The notes below the pieces were generated by a model, which ran no database searches, had not been told where the DNA came from, and saw nothing but the letters and a program-made list of their open reading frames with translations. 64,000 bases of DNA from Hellea sp. (lineage in GTDB: Bacteria > Pseudomonadota > Alphaproteobacteria > Caulobacterales > Maricaulaceae), in NCBI GenBank assembly GCA_020627655.1, contig JAHDGM010000008.1:1-64000 (forward strand), in the 5' to 3' direction. The position numbers and the translations under genes were made by a program. The stretch's first letter is position 1. Each line of letters begins with the position of its first letter. Below are positions 56,355 to 64,000 of the stretch, piece by piece.

Positions 56355-56765
56355 ATGGCGACTCTCAACGCCACAGACCCTACGCCTGAGCAAATTAAAG
56401 CTTTTCTTTCGCACGCAAAAGCCGGGGAGCCAGTCTATATGCCCAACCTGCTGAAGTTCAAAGACAAGGCGACTTACAAGAACGGCGAAGATATTTCCGG
56501 ACGCGAAGCCTATAGCCGCTATGCCGAAGGGTTTGCAAAAATTAATGGGGCAAAAACCGAAACTATTTTTGGCGGAAATGCTAATGTGTTTATGATTGGC
56601 CAGGGCGATGGCGAATGGGATGCTGTTGCGCTTGTGAAATATGATAGCGCCCAGGCCATGTTTGACGCGGCTAGTTCTGACGCCTATCGTGAAATTCACA
56701 AACATCGCCGCGCCGGATTAGAAGGCCAGCTTTTAATCAGCTGTGATAATACAAAAATATTTTAG
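56355..56765 (+). CDS. DUF1330-like small dimeric protein
   Basis: From ATG 56355 (MATLNATDPT) this is 136 residues. It has a dimeric alpha-beta barrel pattern: VYMPNLLKFKDKATYKNGEDISGREAYSRYAEGF and DAVALVKYDSAQAMFDAASS, with DAYREIHKHRRAGLEGQLL at the end. This resembles DUF1330/ABM-fold proteins. The track ORF extends into the SDR gene in another frame. Gap to the SDR stop is one base and to the crotonase start 9 bp, so it is part of the operon. Function unknown. Confidence 0.78.
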   Translation: MATLNATDPTPEQIKAFLSHAKAGEPVYMPNLLKFKDKATYKNGEDISGREAYSRYAEGFAKINGAKTETIFGGNANVFMIGQGDGEWDAVALVKYDSAQAMFDAASSDAYREIHKHRRAGLEGQLLISCDNTKIF

Positions 56766-56774
56766 GATAGATCT

Positions 56775-57605
56775 ATGAGCTACGAATGTTTTGACGTTTC
56801 CATTGAAGACAAAGTCGCCCATATCGTTTTATCCCGCCCCGAAAAACGTAATGCAATGGCTATGTCCTTTTGGACAGACCTACCTAAGATCATTGCAGAT
56901 ATAGATGATAACGCTAAAGCTAGAGCCATAGTTATTTCATCAACAGGCCCAATATTTTGTGCGGGCATTGATCTGACAATGCTGTCCAGTGTCGGTGGTG
57001 ATGGTAATAAGAATAAAGCCGATTATGGCGCTGCATTTCTCGATAAGGTCACCCAGCTTCAGGATAGCCTAAGCTCATTGGAAAGTTGCCGAATTCCAGT
57101 GATCATTGCTATTCAGGGCGGCTGTATTGGCGGCGGTGTTGATCTGGTTACGGCGGCAGATATTCGTTTGGGTACAGATGACAGTTATATCTGTATCCAG
57201 GAAATCAATGTGGGCATGACGGCAGATGTCGGGACCTTCCCGCGCATTTTAAATCACATGCCTGAGGGGATTGTCAGAGAGCTGGCTTACACGGGCCGCA
57301 AAATGGGTTCTAAAGAGCTCATGAAACACGGCTTTTATAATGAAGTCTATGACAGTCAGGAAGCTATGGTCGTGGCGGCACTGGATATGGCCAAGACCAT
57401 TGCGTCAAAGCCGCCTTTGGCTGTTTACGGATGTAAGCGGATTATCACCTATGCACGGGATCATAATACTCGCGATACATTGGATCAGATCGGTGTTTGG
57501 AATATGTCTATGCTTATTCCATCTGAAATGATGGAAGCCATGCAGGCCAATATGCAGAAACGCGACGGTACGTATTCGGATCTTCCGAAACGTAAAAAGG
57601 CTTAA
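56775..57605 (+). CDS. Crotonase family enzyme, dienoyl-CoA isomerase-like
   Basis: The 276-residue crotonase has the oxyanion pattern FCAGIDLTML and GGCIGGGVDLVTAADIRL. The segment CIQEINVGMTADVGTFPRI matches the ECH1-type catalytic Glu and Asp, unlike ordinary enoyl-CoA hydratases. It is therefore more likely a delta(3,5)-delta(2,4)-dienoyl-CoA isomerase, used for unsaturated fatty acids. Gap to the DUF1330 gene is 9 bp. Peroxisomal in eukaryotes, cytoplasmic here. Confidence 0.85.
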   Translation: MSYECFDVSIEDKVAHIVLSRPEKRNAMAMSFWTDLPKIIADIDDNAKARAIVISSTGPIFCAGIDLTMLSSVGGDGNKNKADYGAAFLDKVTQLQDSLSSLESCRIPVIIAIQGGCIGGGVDLVTAADIRLGTDDSYICIQEINVGMTADVGTFPRILNHMPEGIVRELAYTGRKMGSKELMKHGFYNEVYDSQEAMVVAALDMAKTIASKPPLAVYGCKRIITYARDHNTRDTLDQIGVWNMSMLIPSEMMEAMQANMQKRDGTYSDLPKRKKA

Positions 57606-57685
57606 GGTTTAATTCCCCTCTCAGGCGGGTTTGTTTGCATTCGCCAATTACTTAGGCTTTAATCTCCCGAACTTACGGAGAGATC

Positions 57686-59008
57686 ATGTCTAAAAAATCT
57701 ATCTTATTATCGGGCGCAACAGGATTATTATTATCTATATCGGCGCAGGCTCACGACGCTGCCGAAAATATGGACGATCTAACCCGGGCTATTGCAGTTG
57801 ATTATGAAGAACGCCTTGAAGATCTCTATACGCATTTTCATGCCAATCCTGAACTATCATTTGTTGAAAATAAAACGGCTGCTCGTATGGCCGAAGAACT
57901 TCGGGCGCTCGGTTATGATGTGACCGAAGGTGTGGGCGGCACGGGCGTGGTTGCAGTATTAAAAAACGGGGACGGGCCGACTGTGATGATGCGCGCTGAT
58001 ATGGACGGACTGCCCGTTAAAGAAAATACGGGGCTCGCACACGCATCTAAGGCCGTACAAAAAGATCGCAATGGCAATGAGTTTCCGGTCATGCATGCCT
58101 GTGGTCACGACGTTCATATAACATCTATGGTCGGTTCGGCGAAAGCCATGCAGGATATTAAACATGAGTGGTCGGGCACTCTGGTTTTGATTGTTCAACC
58201 TGCTGAAGAAATTATTGCCGGCGCCAAGGCGATGATTGAGGATGGTCTTTTTACACGTTTTCCGAAACCTGATTATGTGATCGGATTTCACGTCTGGTCC
58301 GGTCTTACGCCAGGTAAAATCATTATTGAGCCAGGTACAGTTATGAGCAGTTCAGATTCTGTTTATATCACTATCAAAGGAGTTGGAGCTCACGGTGCGT
58401 CGCCGCATCAAGGTTTGGATCCCATAATGATCGGCTCAAGCATTGTTATGAATCTGCAAACTATTATTACGCGGAATGTAGCACCGCTGAAACCAGGCAT
58501 TATAACGGTTGGGACTTTCCATGCGGGCACTAAGAATAACATTATTCCTCATGAGGCTAAACTGGGTTTGACCGTTCGTTCGGATGATCCCGAAACTCGG
58601 GAAAAGCTCCTTGAAGGTATTAAGCGGGTTACGAATAATACGGCCAAAGCGCTGGGCGTACCCGAAGACCTTATGCCAGTGATCGAGCATGCGCCAAACC
58701 GGACGCCGCCAACAATTAATGACCCAGAAGTAACAGCTATTGTGAGAGGTGTTTTTGAAGAGGAGATGGGAGATCATCTCATGCGCCGCCCTAGGGACGG
58801 AATGGGTGCAGAAGATTTTGCCTATTTAATGGCGCCAGAAACCGGGGTGAAGGGTGTTTATTTTTCCGTAGGTGGTTCGATCAGTGAAGATCCAAGTCAG
58901 GCTCCCTCGCATCATTCTCCTGAATTCAACGTTTCGCCCAAGCCATCTATTTCGGTTGGGACTGAAGCTATGGTACGCGGCGCTGTGGCTCTGTTTAATC
59001 AAGATTAG
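57686..59008 (+). CDS. Exported M20-family amidohydrolase
   Basis: The 440-residue protein has a signal peptide (MSKKSILLSGATGLLL to ISAQAHD), so it acts in the periplasm. It is followed by an M20D-type amidohydrolase: MMRADMDGLPVKENTG and HACGHDVHITSMVGSA (metal ligands). LIVQPAEEIIAGAKAMIEDG holds the catalytic Glu, and MGAEDFAYLM is also present. Relatives cleave N-acyl amino acids or hippurate-like amides. The metal may be Zn or Mn. It is 80 bp after the crotonase with its own Shine-Dalgarno (ACGGAGAG). Confidence 0.92.
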   Translation: MSKKSILLSGATGLLLSISAQAHDAAENMDDLTRAIAVDYEERLEDLYTHFHANPELSFVENKTAARMAEELRALGYDVTEGVGGTGVVAVLKNGDGPTVMMRADMDGLPVKENTGLAHASKAVQKDRNGNEFPVMHACGHDVHITSMVGSAKAMQDIKHEWSGTLVLIVQPAEEIIAGAKAMIEDGLFTRFPKPDYVIGFHVWSGLTPGKIIIEPGTVMSSSDSVYITIKGVGAHGASPHQGLDPIMIGSSIVMNLQTIITRNVAPLKPGIITVGTFHAGTKNNIIPHEAKLGLTVRSDDPETREKLLEGIKRVTNNTAKALGVPEDLMPVIEHAPNRTPPTINDPEVTAIVRGVFEEEMGDHLMRRPRDGMGAEDFAYLMAPETGVKGVYFSVGGSISEDPSQAPSHHSPEFNVSPKPSISVGTEAMVRGAVALFNQD

Positions 59009-59067
59009 AAAGCGGTTTTCATAGTCTTTGTGCTTGCGTTTAATGGGCGAGCCCTTATAGGGCGCCC

Positions 59068-60651
59068 ATGCTTACCATTACGGATTTAGATTATGCGGTA
59101 CAGGGCCGCCCGCTCTTTCGCAGTGCCTCGGCTTTTATTGCGGCGGGATGGAAGGTTGGACTGATCGGCCGTAATGGAACGGGGAAATCTACGCTTCTGA
59201 AAATCATCCGCGAAGAAGTTCAATCCGGCGCGGCGAATTCTTCAATCAGTTTGAATAAACGGGCTCGGCTTGGCTGGGTCGCACAGGAAGTTGCCGCGAC
59301 TGATGACACTATAATGGACGTGGTTCTGGCAGCCGATTCTGAGCGGCATGCTTTAATGCAGGAAGTCGAAACAGCGACTGATCCTGATCGCATTGGTGAA
59401 ATTTACGAACGTCTGACGGATATGGATGCCTGGAACGCTGATACGCGGGCGGCGATTGTGTTGTCGGGTCTTGGTTTCAAGCCCGAAGAATTTAACCGCG
59501 CCACCAAAGAGTTTTCAGGCGGCTGGCGGATGCGGGCCGCTATTGCCGGTGTATTAGTCTCGGAGCCAGATGTTTTATTATTAGACGAGCCGACCAATTA
59601 TCTGGACCTTGAAGGCGCGGCCTGGCTTGAGCGATATATCAGAAAATATCCGCATACAGTGATCATGGTCAGTCATGACCGGGAAATGCTCAATCGCTCA
59701 GTCACCCACACACTGGCTCTGGAACATCAACAGTTAACAGTAACGCCGGGCGGTTATGATGACTGGATGAAATTGCAGGCGGCCAAGACGGCGCAGCTTA
59801 CGGCGCAAAAAGCCAAGCAGGATGCGGAGAAAGCGCACCTTCAAGCTTTTGTGGATCGTTTCAAAGCGAAAGCCTCCAAGGCCCGTCAGGCCCAGTCGCG
59901 GGTGAAGATGCTGGAAAAAATGCAGGATATTGCTATTCCTATTGCGGAACGAACTGTGCCGTTTAGTTTCCCGGCTCCTAAAGGTAAACTGGCCCCGCCT
60001 ATGCTTGAGCTCGAAGACGCTGATCTGGGTTACGGTTCAGATGCGAAAATATTGTCCAATGTGAATCTGCGATTTGATCCTGATGATCGAATCGCCATTG
60101 TCGGCGCTAATGGGCAGGGTAAAACCACATTGGTGAAATCCATTGCGCAGCGCCTCCCGCTTATGGAGGGTCGTCGCAAAGCTTCCTCATCACTTCGGAT
60201 AGGGTATTTCTCTCAAGACCAATTGGACGAACTGACAGAGGGGGAGACGGTCCTCAATCATGTTCAGCAAAAATTAGAAAAAGGAACACCTGAAGGTAAA
60301 GCCCGCGCTGCGGCAGCACAAATGGGATTTCCCTATGAAAAAGTGGAAACCAATGTTGAGAAGCTTTCAGGCGGTGAGAAAGTTCGGCTTTTACTCGGCC
60401 TTATGGCCATCGATAAACCTCACGTTCTGATACTTGATGAACCGACCTCACACCTGGATATCGATAGCCGCGAAGCTCTTATTTATGCACTCAATGACTT
60501 TCCGGGCGCGGTGCTATTAATCACTCACGATGTTTATCTTGCCGAAGCAACCGCTGATCGTCTTTGGCTTGTGAATAATGGTAAGGCCGAACGCTATGAC
60601 GGTGATTTACGGGACTATAAAAAACTGGTGATGCAGGCTGATAAGGCTTAA
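59068..60651 (+). CDS. ABC-F family ATPase
   Basis: The 527-residue protein has two fused ABC ATPase domains with no transmembrane part. Walker A motifs are GRNGTGKST and GANGQGKTT. Signatures are FSGGWRMRAAIAG and LSGGEKVRLLLGL, and Walker B regions are VLLLDEPTNYLD and VLILDEPTSHLD. The linker (KLQAAKTAQLTAQKAKQDAEKAHLQ) is an alpha-helical arm typical of ABC-F proteins that act on ribosomes (EttA/Uup type). The exact subgroup is not decided here. Confidence 0.94.
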   Translation: MLTITDLDYAVQGRPLFRSASAFIAAGWKVGLIGRNGTGKSTLLKIIREEVQSGAANSSISLNKRARLGWVAQEVAATDDTIMDVVLAADSERHALMQEVETATDPDRIGEIYERLTDMDAWNADTRAAIVLSGLGFKPEEFNRATKEFSGGWRMRAAIAGVLVSEPDVLLLDEPTNYLDLEGAAWLERYIRKYPHTVIMVSHDREMLNRSVTHTLALEHQQLTVTPGGYDDWMKLQAAKTAQLTAQKAKQDAEKAHLQAFVDRFKAKASKARQAQSRVKMLEKMQDIAIPIAERTVPFSFPAPKGKLAPPMLELEDADLGYGSDAKILSNVNLRFDPDDRIAIVGANGQGKTTLVKSIAQRLPLMEGRRKASSSLRIGYFSQDQLDELTEGETVLNHVQQKLEKGTPEGKARAAAAQMGFPYEKVETNVEKLSGGEKVRLLLGLMAIDKPHVLILDEPTSHLDIDSREALIYALNDFPGAVLLITHDVYLAEATADRLWLVNNGKAERYDGDLRDYKKLVMQADKA

Positions 60652-60662
60652 TCATCAGAACT

Positions 60663-60785
60663 ATGAAAGGCAAAAGTCTCCACTATTGGGTTTACCCTGT
60701 GTATAGTCAATCCACGAAGGAGTTTTACGAAACGGGCATGAGCACAGGTTCTGAGCGTTTTGAAGAGATAAAGTTAGAAATATGA
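60663..60785 (+). CDS. Possible 40-aa small ORF coupled to the DUF1295 gene
   Basis: ATG at 60663 opens a 40-codon ORF (MKGKSLHYWVYPVYSQST...) whose TGA overlaps the ATG of the DUF1295 gene (ATGA). No strong Shine-Dalgarno precedes it and the sequence matches nothing I know. The exact 4-bp overlap hints at translation, but chance is possible. Confidence 0.25.
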   Translation: MKGKSLHYWVYPVYSQSTKEFYETGMSTGSERFEEIKLEI

Positions 60786-61642
60786 AATTTATCGTCATTT
60801 TATGTATCGCCACTTTGATGGGTTTAGGGGTTGCCTGGGGCGGAAGCCAAGGCGGGAAATTTGCTATGGGTTACCCTATATTTCTGATGTCGGCGCTTTT
60901 GGCTTTTTTGATAAACTGGGTGGCTTATATTCCCGCACAGCTTAATCGAACTGAGAAATTTTATGATTTAACCGGATCATTGACATATTTGACGACAATT
61001 ATCTTGGCGGCATTTCTGGCTTCACCGTTAGATATCAGGGCTAAGATTGTTGTCGCTATGGTTTGTATCTGGGCGCTGCGATTGGGATCATTCTTGTTCC
61101 GCCGTATTCTGAAGGATGGTAAGGATCACCGCTTTGATCATATCAAAACTAATCCGCCCCGTTTCTTGATGGCCTGGACATTGCAGGCTCTATGGGTGGT
61201 TCTCACATCGGCCTGTGCTGTCGCCATTATTACATCTGAAACCCAAAAACCTTTAGGGCTTTGGGCCTATGGAGGTATTGGCCTGTGGGTTATTGGATTT
61301 GCGGTTGAGGTGATTGCCGATAAGCAGAAATCTGATTTTCGGAAAAATCCGGATAATAAAGGCCGGTTTATCAATTCTGGTCTTTGGGCCTGGTCCCGCC
61401 ATCCCAATTACTTCGGAGAGATTATATTGTGGATCGGCATTGCGTTGATGGCTGTACCCGTTTTATCCGGCTGGCAATGGGTCTGTTTAATCTCGCCTTT
61501 ATTTGTCATCTTCCTGCTGACAAAGGTCAGCGGAATACCAACCTTGGCCAAGGCCGGTCAAAAGCGATGGGGCGATGTGCCGGCCTATCAAGCTTATCTT
61601 GAAAATACACCGCTACTTGTACCACGGCCGCCTAAGGCCTAA
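60782..61642 (+). CDS. DUF1295 (steroid 5-alpha-reductase-like) membrane protein
   Basis: The 286-residue polytopic protein has the DUF1295 C-terminal pattern DKQKSDFRKNPDNKGRFINS, GLWAWSRHPNYFGEIILWIG and GVPAYQAY-type ending, which resembles isoprenylcysteine methyltransferase/5-alpha-reductase folds. The family may reduce or methylate lipid substrates using NADPH or SAM; function is not settled. It is followed 8 bp later by a lipase-like hydrolase, so they may act together. Confidence 0.85.
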   Translation: MKFIVILCIATLMGLGVAWGGSQGGKFAMGYPIFLMSALLAFLINWVAYIPAQLNRTEKFYDLTGSLTYLTTIILAAFLASPLDIRAKIVVAMVCIWALRLGSFLFRRILKDGKDHRFDHIKTNPPRFLMAWTLQALWVVLTSACAVAIITSETQKPLGLWAYGGIGLWVIGFAVEVIADKQKSDFRKNPDNKGRFINSGLWAWSRHPNYFGEIILWIGIALMAVPVLSGWQWVCLISPLFVIFLLTKVSGIPTLAKAGQKRWGDVPAYQAYLENTPLLVPRPPKA

Positions 61643-61650
61643 GATTTCAC

Positions 61651-62532
61651 ATGCCCAGTTTTACCCACAACCTGATTTTGACTGCATACCGCATGGGACT
61701 TGTCCCTAACCCCATGAAAAAAGCGCTCGATACAGGACGGGTTATTCGTCAAAGACCATCAGACAAACATGTAAAAAAATTCGATTTAAGGACTGAGCAG
61801 TTTGAAGGATCACCTGTCTATAATTACGGCGTGCCCAACGACGGTGATCCGATTTTATATTACTGTCACGGTGGAGGTTATGTTATCGGCATGCTTGAGC
61901 CTTATTTTGACCTGACAGGGAATCTTTACAAGGCATTGCAGTTTCCAGTCATAGTGCCTGAATATCCCATGCCGCTTGAAATCGATGCCTTATCTATGCG
62001 GCAATGGGTTTTAAATCATTTCAACTCTGTCTTAGAAAACTATCCCAAATCACCCATTATACTGGCCGGAGATAGTGCTGGTGCCAATATGGCATTGGCA
62101 CTTGCGCAGGAACTACCCAAAAACAGACGTAAATCAATTGCTGGTCTTTATATGTTATTTAGCTGGCTCGACCTGCGCCGCGGCGAAGCCGACTATCCGG
62201 AACACAAAGAAGAGGTTTTGCTGCACCGGGAATATATGGAAGGCGTTACGGATCGTTTTCGTGGTGATCTGGCGGCGGCTGATCCACGGATCAGCCCAAT
62301 CTTTGGCGCGCTGGATCAGCTCCCGCCCATGCGTATTATTTCTGCCGATAGAGATATGCTGTATGAAGATTCGACGGAACTCGATCGATTGATGTCTGCT
62401 GGCAATTACCCCTATACCCATCATACATATGAAGGTTATGGCCATGACTTTTGGATGTTTCCCAGCTCTGATGGCCGAAAGGCCATCTCAAAGATTACCG
62501 CGAACATGAAAGAAGATGTCGCTGTAGCTTAA
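61651..62532 (+). CDS. Alpha/beta hydrolase, hormone-sensitive-lipase family
   Basis: The 293-residue protein has the HSL-type oxyanion motif CHGGGYVIG and nucleophile elbow LAGDSAGANMALALA, with the catalytic His in YEGYGHDFWMFPSS and Asp in ISADRDMLYED. It cleaves esters of short or medium acyl groups in this family. No signal peptide, so it is cytoplasmic. It lies 8 bp after the DUF1295 gene. Confidence 0.9.
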   Translation: MPSFTHNLILTAYRMGLVPNPMKKALDTGRVIRQRPSDKHVKKFDLRTEQFEGSPVYNYGVPNDGDPILYYCHGGGYVIGMLEPYFDLTGNLYKALQFPVIVPEYPMPLEIDALSMRQWVLNHFNSVLENYPKSPIILAGDSAGANMALALAQELPKNRRKSIAGLYMLFSWLDLRRGEADYPEHKEEVLLHREYMEGVTDRFRGDLAAADPRISPIFGALDQLPPMRIISADRDMLYEDSTELDRLMSAGNYPYTHHTYEGYGHDFWMFPSSDGRKAISKITANMKEDVAVA

Positions 62533-62555
62533 GAAACGACTTAGGTAGATTTAAT

Positions 62556-62942
62556 CTAACTTTGTTGTCTGATCTGTTGCTGCATTTGATGCTGAATTTG
62601 GGCTTGCTGTTGCTGTACAGGATTTTGTGGTGCTACTTGTTGCAGTGTAGCGGGCTGAGTTTGCTGCCGAGGCTGGGCTTGGGGCGGAGCTGAAGTTTGC
62701 ACCGCAGGTTCGGCGCGTGGTGTATCAACAATCGGGCGATTCACCCGGTTTTGTCCTTCATAACTCCGTAGACCACGGGTTGCGTCAAGGCATTCAGCAT
62801 ACATGTCTAAAATAGCAGGCATGTTTTTCTCACCCCATACGCCCTGGCCTTTAAGTTTGTTGACCAGGTCAAAGGCGACTTCTTCGGGGGATTTGCCGGA
62901 ACCGGCCGCTGCGAATGGATCTGATTTCTGACTGTCTGACAT
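62556..62942 (-). CDS. Hypothetical protein with glutamine-rich tail
   Basis: The 128-residue protein has an ordered N-terminal part (SPEEVAFDLVNKLKGQGVWGEKNMPAILDMYAECL) and a low-complexity Gln/Pro/Ala tail (VQQQQAQIQHQMQQQIRQQS), which is probably disordered. I recognise no family. It lies 64 bp after bolA on the same strand, and converges with the hydrolase gene. Confidence 0.65.
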   Translation of the reverse strand: MSDSQKSDPFAAAGSGKSPEEVAFDLVNKLKGQGVWGEKNMPAILDMYAECLDATRGLRSYEGQNRVNRPIVDTPRAEPAVQTSAPPQAQPRQQTQPATLQQVAPQNPVQQQQAQIQHQMQQQIRQQS

Positions 62943-63006
62943 GATGTTTCCTTCAAAATTTGAAGCTGCCTATCATAATCGTCTTAAATATATATTTATG
63001 GGGAGA

Positions 63007-63285
63007 TCAGCCAGCATCGGCATCCAGGCTGAAGGCGTGAATGGTTTTCATCTCCTCAGCCAGAACCTCCATGACAGCTCGGTGCTTGGCCAGACGGCTC
63101 ATATCTTCAAAGGCATTTGACCGGATAATCACATGAAAATGACTCTCGCTCGATCCATGTTCGGCGGCATGTGCGCTGGCCCCGGCATGTCCAGCGTGTT
63201 TATGACTCTCATCGCGCACTTCCAACTGCGACGGATTGAAGGCTTTAGTCAGTTTTTCCTTGATTGCTGTCGCGATTTTGCCCAT
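63007..63285 (-). CDS. bolA: BolA family protein
   Basis: The 92-residue protein has the BolA helix-turn-strand pattern IKEKLTKAFNPSQLEVRDESHKHAGHAG and a conserved HFHVIIRSNAFEDMSRLAKHR, with the invariant His and FxGxxxxxRH-like region. BolA proteins bind [2Fe-2S] clusters with monothiol glutaredoxins and act in Fe-S trafficking and stress. It diverges from the DnaJ-like gene across 48 bp, the common alphaproteobacterial arrangement. Confidence 0.93.
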   Translation of the reverse strand: MGKIATAIKEKLTKAFNPSQLEVRDESHKHAGHAGASAHAAEHGSSESHFHVIIRSNAFEDMSRLAKHRAVMEVLAEEMKTIHAFSLDADAG

Positions 63286-63333
63286 CTTGTGCAGTCCTTT
63301 AATTTTAGCATTTCATAATTATATATAGGCGCT

Positions 63334-63945
63334 ATGGCAGAGAATTACAGATATAAACCCAAAGGAATAGATATCCGGGTCAATAAGGGCAAAAAGAAAG
63401 CCCCTGATGAGAGTCCCTGTGACTGGGAAGGCTGCACAGCCCTGGGTGGTTGTAAGGCGCCTAAAGGCCCTGATCGGCTGCGAGAATATTATAATTTTTG
63501 TACAGCACATGCCCGTGAATATAATAAAAACTGGAATTTCTTCTCGGGAATGACCGATGACGATATCCGGGAATGGCAAGTTGGTGCCCGCCACGGCCAT
63601 CGTCCAACCTGGGATGTTCGTAAAAATACGGCTGAACGTGCTAAAGCCCGTAAAAATGCTAAAGCCGGAACTACTGCGTCTACAGCTGAGGGCTATGGAA
63701 TTTTTGGTGATGGCGGAGCTGAGCTGGGCGAAGCTCCCCGTAAGCGTCTGTCAAAAATGCAGCTTAAAGCCCTCCATGATATGGGCCTTGATGAAGGCGC
63801 GACCAAGGCGGATGTCCGTAAGCGTTATACCCAATTGGTGAAGCAGCTTCACCCTGACGCCAATAAAGGTGATCGGACCACAGAAGAAAGCTTTCAGCGC
63901 GTTGTCAAAGCCTATAAAATCCTTAAGACAACTGATCTGGGATAA
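63334..63945 (+). CDS. J-domain (DnaJ-like) protein
   Basis: The 203-residue protein has a C-terminal J domain with RYTQLVKQLHPDANKGDR (HPD motif) and, N-terminal to it, a Cys/His-containing region (CDWEGCTALGGCKAPKG; YYNFCTAHAREYNKNW). This architecture, with the J domain at the end, matches the molecular-chaperone DnaJ-family gene found between bolA and cobS in alphaproteobacteria. It would stimulate an Hsp70. Confidence 0.92.
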   Translation: MAENYRYKPKGIDIRVNKGKKKAPDESPCDWEGCTALGGCKAPKGPDRLREYYNFCTAHAREYNKNWNFFSGMTDDDIREWQVGARHGHRPTWDVRKNTAERAKARKNAKAGTTASTAEGYGIFGDGGAELGEAPRKRLSKMQLKALHDMGLDEGATKADVRKRYTQLVKQLHPDANKGDRTTEESFQRVVKAYKILKTTDLG

Positions 63946-63962
63946 TTTCATAAGAGTACATC

Positions 63963-64000
63963 ATGTCCGATAATCCGTTTCCAATATCCAAGCCGGATAC
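63963..64000 (+). CDS. Truncated 5' end of a probable cobS gene
   Basis: ATG at 63963, 17 bases after the DnaJ-like stop, opens a frame (MSDNPFPISKPD) that runs off the window edge. The bolA, J-domain, cobS order is common in alphaproteobacteria, so the likely product is the cobaltochelatase AAA subunit CobS. The 12 residues alone do not prove it. Confidence 0.5.
   Translation, partial: MSDNPFPISKPD

Overview
The window looks like a chromosomal segment of a free-living, Gram-negative alphaproteobacterium of moderate GC. Support comes from a GAF-type PtsP next to aspartate kinase, a bolA / dnaJ-like / apparent cobS order at the right edge, a TonB-dependent receptor, isoquinoline-oxidoreductase-type molybdenum hydroxylase genes and leucine-degradation genes. 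A marine Caulobacterales/Maricaulales-type organism is a guess from general gene style. I see no rRNA, tRNA, CRISPR array, insertion sequence or phage gene. Nearly all the DNA is coding, in tightly packed and often overlapping operons.

Layout. 0.2-9.8 kb: DUF1223 protein, ubiG, lysC, ptsP, an M49-like metallopeptidase lipoprotein, HIT, FemAB-like acyltransferase, RidA, nitroreductase. 9.9-10.0 kb: a three-hairpin candidate small RNA. 10.0-18.3 kb: a leucine/isovalerate degradation operon (mccB, acyltransferase-3, mccA, ivd) divergent from a TetR regulator across a perfect palindrome, then an MBL-fold hydrolase and an SDR. 18.5-30.2 kb: an 11-gene branched-chain amino acid superoperon on the minus strand, read as ilvD-ilvC-ilvB-two small membrane proteins-ACT protein-leuA-leuC-leuD-leuB-ilvA. 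It is preceded by a 45-codon Val/Leu/Ile-rich leader peptide and an intrinsic terminator, which form a classical attenuator absent from the ORF track. 30.3-32.8 kb: metX, a small membrane protein and metB, headed by a SAM-I (S-box) riboswitch.

32.9-41.1 kb: DUF983, dapD, HNH-like protein, NDUFA9-type SDR, GT39 glycosyltransferase, dapE, cupin, BLUF photoreceptor, an ArsR/SRPBCC pair and a small membrane protein. 41.1-50.1 kb: a minus-strand molybdenum hydroxylase supercluster (iorA, iorB, dihaem cytochrome c, membrane protein, xdhC, mocA-like, TauE-like, moaD, moaE, moaB, moaC, moeA), which carries both an exported molybdoenzyme and much of its cofactor pathway. 50.1-64 kb: YggT, ATM1-type ABC exporter, TonB receptor, PadR regulator, an SDR/DUF1330/dienoyl-CoA-isomerase-like set, M20 amidohydrolase, ABC-F ATPase, DUF1295, lipase-like hydrolase, a Gln-rich protein, bolA, a J-domain protein and the first codons of a probable cobS.

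The most notable content is regulatory: the ilv attenuator, the SAM riboswitch, the palindromic TetR operator with a likely leaderless start, and the sRNA candidate. Next come unexplained small membrane proteins translationally coupled into the ilv/leu and met operons. No wholly new multi-gene system (for example defence or secretion) was recognised.
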